A stretch of DNA of 26,419 nt, from assembly GCA_001953115.1 (NCBI GenBank), contig LSSL01004904.1:1-26419 (forward strand). Reading direction: 5' to 3'. Shown piece after piece: positions 20,715 through 26,419 of this stretch (its first letter is position 1; each line of letters opens with the position of its first letter). The position numbers were made by a program, and so were the translations under genes. A model generated the notes under the pieces. It ran no database searches, was not told the DNA's origin, and was given only the letters and a program-made list of their open reading frames with translations. Origin of the DNA: Smittium mucronatum (Eukaryota > Kickxellomycota > Harpellomycetes > Harpellales > Legeriomycetaceae).

Positions 20715-22200
20715 ACCCCATCATTCTTACTCAAGAATATAATAAAAATGGCTGAAACTTTATCATGTTTGAATTTATGAAGTATGATAAAGTACTCGCC
20801 CGAATAATTTACTGATATACAATCCACACTAAATAAAATTTCAGATTGTTCAAATACTTTGGAAAAGATTTTGAATCATCAAATTGATATTATCATGGAT
20901 TTCGCTGGTCCCCGATCGTTTGATCCGATATTTAAAAGTCAAAAGATATCATGCACTGATAAATATACATACTTAGGGCATGTAATGAAAAATAAATTTG
21001 ACGCTTCAGGAACAATAAAAAAAAACAAAGGCCAGTAAAGCTTCCTGTGTTACATATAGCTTTCTGCACTGGTCTGAAGCGACTACTAGTCAAAAATAAT
21101 ATTCATTGATTAGGTTCTAATACCTATTAGCTGTTATGGAGGTAGCTTTTTTAAAATAAATGAAACCAAGGTTAAGCTGAATATAACCTAAATTTACGGA
21201 GCCAACTGAACAGTTGCCAATCTAAAAAAACCCTGCTGTTATGGGCAGACGATAAGTCTAAATTGATATAAAATAATCCCTCTTAAAAACTAGCACTGCC
21301 CGAGAGAGTGTATATCACCAGCTACCAAATTAAAAAACTTGTAATTATAAAATAAATTGTTAATTAAGACCAGAATGGTCGCCTAGGTGACCGGCAGTTC
21401 AATATAGATAAAAAAAAAGTGTTTAAAATTAATAATGTGAAACAATTATCACCACACTCAATAGGAAAAATAATGATAGCCGGTTTAAATTTCATCTTTG
21501 GTCGGTGGATCTAAAAATCTACGGAAATGGAATCATGATTAATATCCAGCTACTGTACCCTGAACTGAAACTTGGCCTCCATGACATTGGAAAAACGCGA
21601 ATGGGGGCCTTCTTGATAATCCGGCGACTATCAAATATGATATTTTTAGACTAAAAATTATAGAAAAGGATTTCCCGTCTTCAAAATTGATGTGCTTGAA
21701 ACTGACGACCACATATTATTATATTTCTCTCGAATGCGTAGACAGAAAAATGAGACGATAGGCCAGTTCATACCTGCACCGATCCAATTAGACATCAAAG
21801 ATCAACTTTCTAAATTCAATGAATCCCAGCTGTGGATAGTTGGAAAATTTCTTGATGGGTGGGGGGGGGATTAACACGCTTTGATTCAGCTATAAGCTAA
21901 AATTTCCTATCTTGAATTTTCGCTGGATACAGTCAAATTTTTAATTGCAGTTCACGTACCCAGAAAATCTAAGCTTCAGATTCTAAGTTGTTTACCATCT
22001 ATTTTTTTTTAATGCCCTCGAGATATGAAGCTGTTAGAGCAGCAGATGGGAGTTGTGTGAAGAAATTCAAATAAGATCAATTCGGACAGTTTTTTATATT
22101 CAAAGAAAATCATTTCTAAGTTTCTTTATATATTAGTTTTTTTTATGCTTAGCCCTTTTACTAATATATTATATTAACTTTATTATATCACAAAAAAAAA
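20715..22200 (+). pseudogene. Decayed LINE (non-LTR retrotransposon) 3' part
   Basis: Plus-strand fragments in shifting frames resemble the RT end and C-terminal region of a fungal LINE polyprotein. At about 20883-21030 one frame gives MDFAGPRSFDPIF and then TDKYTYLGHVMKNKFD, the post-catalytic YLG region. Next come HWSEATTSQK and VLIPISCYGG (frame-shifted, near 21060-21140). At 21650-21880 FPVFKIDVLETDDHILL and QFIPAPIQLDIKDQLSKF lie where these proteins carry a C-terminal zinc motif. There, positions where Cys is expected before and after HILL read Phe. The RT aspartates lie upstream and are lost or unrecognisable. A tract of nine A residues at 22192-22200 probably marks the 3' end. It is a 5'-truncated, dead copy with multiple stops. 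Confidence 0.72.
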
Positions 22201-25200
22201 CTTATAAACATAAAAAAGTTTACTACTCATTTTTTTTTTGTATAAAGAGGGAGCTTATATCGATTATTTGGCAGGTATCAACCTGGAGAACAATATATCA
22301 GATACAAACATAATATTCACTTTTAATTTTCAAAATCTATCTTTAGTTATACAAGAATCAAATAAAATCCAAGAAAAATTCCAAAAGCCCAGGTGAAGTA
22401 CAGGGGAATCTCCAAAAAATGGATCTTACTTATACTTGAAATTTTTCTTCGTCGATAAAATTGGAAATATATAAGAGGATTAGTAATTCAGAGAGTGAGT
22501 TTTTTAGTCAAAATTTTTCTATTTTTATTTTAGATTTACTCTAAAAAGTTAAATTTTTCCTTTGTGAGCCAATTCGATACTCAACATTTTTGTTTTTTTA
22601 TTCGAACGCTTAATTTATTTATTTTTATGTTTCTAAGTAAAATTTTTGGTCAATGAATAGCATCTCTTCTATTTATCAACACTTAAATTTAAATTTTTGG
22701 TATAATGGAATTTTATTGGTAGATAAATCAGTATGGGATATCAAAGAGTTAATTTGAAATTTTCTTAATGAAAAGTGTTTTTCGAATCCTAAAATAATAT
22801 TTAAAGTTCATTTATACATTTCGAAATAGTCTGGGTATGCTGGAATAAGCCTTAGGTGAAATTAATTATTTATCTGTGTGATTAATTTAATTAAAGAGAT
22901 CGGAAAAATCGACTTTTAATAGAATAATAAATCGCGAACATGCTAAAATAATTTTTATTTGAAATATAAATATTTTTATTTTTATTTATCAGAAAATGAA
23001 ATAAAAATATTTTTAACTCTTTAATCACCGAAAAAAATATATCCCGGCTTTTATTTTATTTTGCCATATATTTAAGAGATATTTTAGTTTTATTAGATAT
23101 ATTGTTTAAATTTAATAATATTGAGCTATTGAAATTTTTTGCTATTAATTGTGTCGCTTATTAATTTTAGTTTTATCATTCAGTCTTATCCTAATAACTT
23201 TAGTGACTTTTTTTCTTCTCATTTTAGAATAAATATCATATTAATCAACCACTTGGTGATAATTAAATAATATTCTAATGTTATTGGATGAATGGGATAA
23301 ATTATTACCCCGTGAAGTTGATTTAATAGCACATAATTCTTTATTTACTTCAGTTAATTATAAATAACACTTTTTGATATTAATGAAAATTTTCATTTCT
23401 AAACTTAAAAGTTCTTTACAAAATATAAAATCTTTATCTTAAAAAATATTCATTCGTTGGCATCTTTTAAAAATTTTCATTTTCTAAAATTAGGCGCCTA
23501 AATAGGAGACTATTTCATTACCTAGTTTTTTTTCCTGTGAAAAAAATTGGCTAAATTTTCATTTAATCAATAAATTCCCAATAATAATATGTAAATAAAG
23601 AATTTTATATTTGAATGCAGGTATTTCTCTATTAAAAATTTTCAATATTTTTAACTGTGAATATTGTGCTAAGATAAGGCTTAAAGTTATTAGATAGATC
23701 AAAATGAGAATTCTATTAAGAATTTTTATTATTGGAAATGTTTTGAAAAATTATTAGAATAATTATGTTTTTCTAAACGAGTTGGTCTGGGTGTGATGTA
23801 AATTGCTATTAATCAATGTTTTAAACAATTATAAAAAATTTTGAAAAGATTCTGCCATATATTAATCAAGTAAATTTGCTACTTGTTTTTTATATAAATT
23901 TCCCTTTTTGATTATAGCTCCAAATTAATCAATAAATCTATGAATCGAAAAATTGTTTTTAGCGAATTAGGGTAGCAGTAAGGTTTTAATAGAAGGAGCC
24001 GCTTCCAAAAAACAACTCCAATATTAATTTCCTAACCCTCGAATTATTAATAATGTTATTTTATTTTTTTGATTAAAGTGATATTCCAATGGTCAAAATA
24101 ATGATATCTATCAATTAATGGATGTATCTATTAGCTAAATAAAGAAGGTTTTAAAAAGCTGAAAATTTATTTTTTAAAGATTATAATTTCTTATTTTATG
24201 GCTAATTTTATCCTCTAACAGAATATATATATGTTAATCGAATAAGCTATTTTTAAATAGGGATATTTATTTTTTAAAACATTTTTTTAAAGAATAGAAT
24301 TTGTTTAAAAAATGTTTATGGGGATTAGTGATGTAAATCTTTGTATATTTTTTAAATACCCGGCCAAACCTTAACAATGGGAAATTGAGATAAATTTACA
24401 ATATTACTCTAAATTTTATCAAGATTGTAGATGTTATATATAGTGGCAAAAAAAGAGTAAGTTTTCATACTTTTTTTAAAAAAATAATAATTATCAGTAG
24501 TATTGTTACACTTTTAAAATTAATCAAAATGTGATTTTATTTGACTTATACAATTAAAAATTCAAAAAATTTGAAGATTAAGGCGTAAATCTCTAGCAAT
24601 GTTATTTTTATTAGTCATTCTGCAGTTTAGAAATTATTTCTTAGAATAAGATAAGTTTTCTGTGTCCACATTTTTATTTTTAAATAACTGATTCATTAGA
24701 TTATAAAGTTGAATTCTTATATCAACTTTTTCTGATATTTTATTAATTGCTAAAAATAGTTAAAATTTCAAGATAATATTTGGACTTAAATAATCGCGAA
24801 ATTTTTGATTCAGTGAATAAAAGAATTTAATGAAAATTTTATCAAATTTTAATCGTTTTTTAAATGATATAACTCAAAAATATTTAATAAGTATTTTTTA
24901 GTATAAAGAGCGGAATTATGATGATTTTAATTTTTAAAAGTGGAATACAGATTGCACGAAACAAAAACATAAAAAAACTATAAAAATATACTCTAATCAA
25001 TAACTCTTTTAAAAAAATTCTGGAAATATAATTAAGGACTCTATATATTTAAAAAACATTCGAAAAAATGGTGGTATTTAAGAAGTGATATCTTTTATAT
25101 TTTATTTTATAATTCATCTAAACTATTTTATTTAGTATTAATTATGCAAATATTTTTTGAAATTCAGTAAATTAAGCCTAAATTGTATTAAATTATCTAA

Positions 25201-26419
25201 TATTGTCATATTTTCTATCACTATATAAATTAAATCATACAAAACCCTTATATATGTCGGCTGTTTTATTAGCTTTCATCCAGGTTAAATAATAAGGAAT
25301 TATAATAAAATAAAACATTTTTTTATTATAAAAAATGATTATAAACTTTGTTTTCTTATTTATAATTAATAGGTTACTTAGAAATTTAATTCTAGTTATT
25401 ATTGATAAAATCTCATATAGCATAAGTTATATTTACTTTACTTTTTGAAATTATATTTAGCTTTTTAATTTATTTATTATCGTAAAAAATATTTAGAACT
25501 TTAATTTTTCAGAGTTTTTTTGTTTAATATAATTTAAATATTATTTGTTTATACCTATAATGTTTTTATTTGTCTCTTTAATTATCACCCTCAATTTATA
25601 ATTGATTTAATTATTTCCTATAGAGGAAAAAATTATTTTTAATGTTGAAATTTATTCGTAATTAATGGAAGTTTTTTATCTATAATATTATTAAAAGTAA
25701 ATATAAAAATTAATTTTCAAATTAATTTTAATCTTTTTTTACATTAATACCATTGGCTAAATGTGTAAATATTTTTCCGGACCAATGGGCTGACGAAAAA
25801 AATATTTAAATAAAAAATAGATAATTGTAGCTCTTTTTTTTATTTCTAATAGTTTATTTTATTGCGATATCTAACATGTTTTTTTATATCGCTCAGCTTA
25901 ATTTTCTTTTTATTTATAAATTTTATTGGCTGATTTTTTTGTAATTATCACTTTAAAGAACTCTTAGATACAACTATATTAAAATGACTTTCATCACTCC
26001 CTTCTTATTCTAATGCTATTTTTAGATTGGTAGTATTTATATAATATTGAATATATCTAGAAATTAGAATACCTGAATTTTTTAATATCCTCGTTATAGG
26101 CGAGGCAAAAATTTAAGTCTATATAGGGCCAATATCTTTTTTTAAAGTTTGAAATTTATTTTTCGAAAGGTATATAAAATTTCAAAAAACTTATCAGTAC
26201 ATATATTCACATTGTTATACCAAAAAAACATTTAATCTGATTAATTTGCAGTTTAAAAGTTAAATAAATTTTTTTTCTGGACTCAGAAATATATTCAATT
26301 GAGGAAAATAAAATATTAATAATTAATTGTAATTTAAAATTATAACTGAACCGTTTTCAAATAAAATTTATCTAATTTGATCGATGAATATTCTTTTAAT
26401 AAATCAAAGTTTTACGTAT
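22201..26419. other. Long AT-rich region without a recognised gene
   Basis: I read both strands and saw no recognisable protein content, RNA gene or transposon ends. Open frames are short and low-complexity (Ile/Phe/Lys/Asn), as expected by chance in such composition; one of 62 codons on the minus strand at 25235-25423 is an example. A GC-richer island at about 22245-22430 might be an old element fragment. Short A/T runs are everywhere. Confidence 0.5.

Noticed and set aside
25235..25423. A 62-codon minus-strand frame
   Set aside because: Ile/Phe/Lys-rich low-complexity sequence in very AT-rich DNA, with no conserved motif; expected by chance.
1..26419. CRISPR arrays, tRNA or rRNA genes, or a bacterial defence system
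   Set aside because: There are no regularly spaced identical repeats, no cloverleaf with paired A/B boxes that I could find by eye, and the genes present are eukaryotic. A tRNA-finding program could still reveal something I missed.

Overview
This window comes from a very AT-rich eukaryotic nuclear genome, probably an early-diverging (zygomycete-grade) fungus. The evidence is a long chromatin-remodelling gene with one short 82-nt intron, and three kinds of decayed eukaryotic transposon: a tyrosine-recombinase DIRS retrotransposon, a LINE, and polyA-tailed SINE-like repeats. The A+T-rich flanks, rich in homopolymers and mostly without genes, fit such a genome. A Harpellales/Kickxellomycotina-like host is possible, but that is inference only.

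Layout. 1-540: AT-rich, starting with an (AT)n microsatellite. 540-2540: two nested inverted-repeat pairs whose four arms belong to one AAAAAGTAAATT-type repeat family. 3953-4178: a MITE with target-site duplications. 4521-5149: a full-length copy of an unnamed ~625-bp polyA-tailed repeat. 5395-9790: a DIRS-type element on the minus strand with inverted terminal repeats, an internal complementary region, and broken gag, RT/RNase H and tyrosine recombinase genes. 10462-10805: a 5'-truncated copy of the ~625-bp repeat inside a 16-bp target-site duplication. 10806-13980: AT-rich with no recognised gene. 13989-18243: the one intact-looking gene, on the minus strand, encoding a SWI3/RSC8/SMARCC-family subunit of SWI/SNF-type remodellers, reconstructed here as two exons and about 1390 residues. 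18244-18751: its upstream region, with CCAAT motifs and a duplicated 14-mer. 18752-18963: a second copy of the MITE with a perfect 10-bp duplication. 19598-20602: two head-to-tail copies of the ~625-bp repeat. 20715-22200: a decayed 3' end of a LINE. 22201-26419: AT-rich with no recognised gene.

The window therefore holds one housekeeping gene in a transposon graveyard. The elements imply at least three mobilisation chemistries in this genome: tyrosine-recombinase retrotransposition (DIRS), target-primed reverse transcription (LINE and its likely passenger repeat), and cut-and-paste DNA transposition (the MITE, with a Mutator-like target-site length). I found no tRNA, rRNA or CRISPR array and no sign of a defence system. 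The items I consider possibly undescribed are the ~625-bp repeat family, the MITE family, the nested foldback and the hairpin inside the DIRS element.
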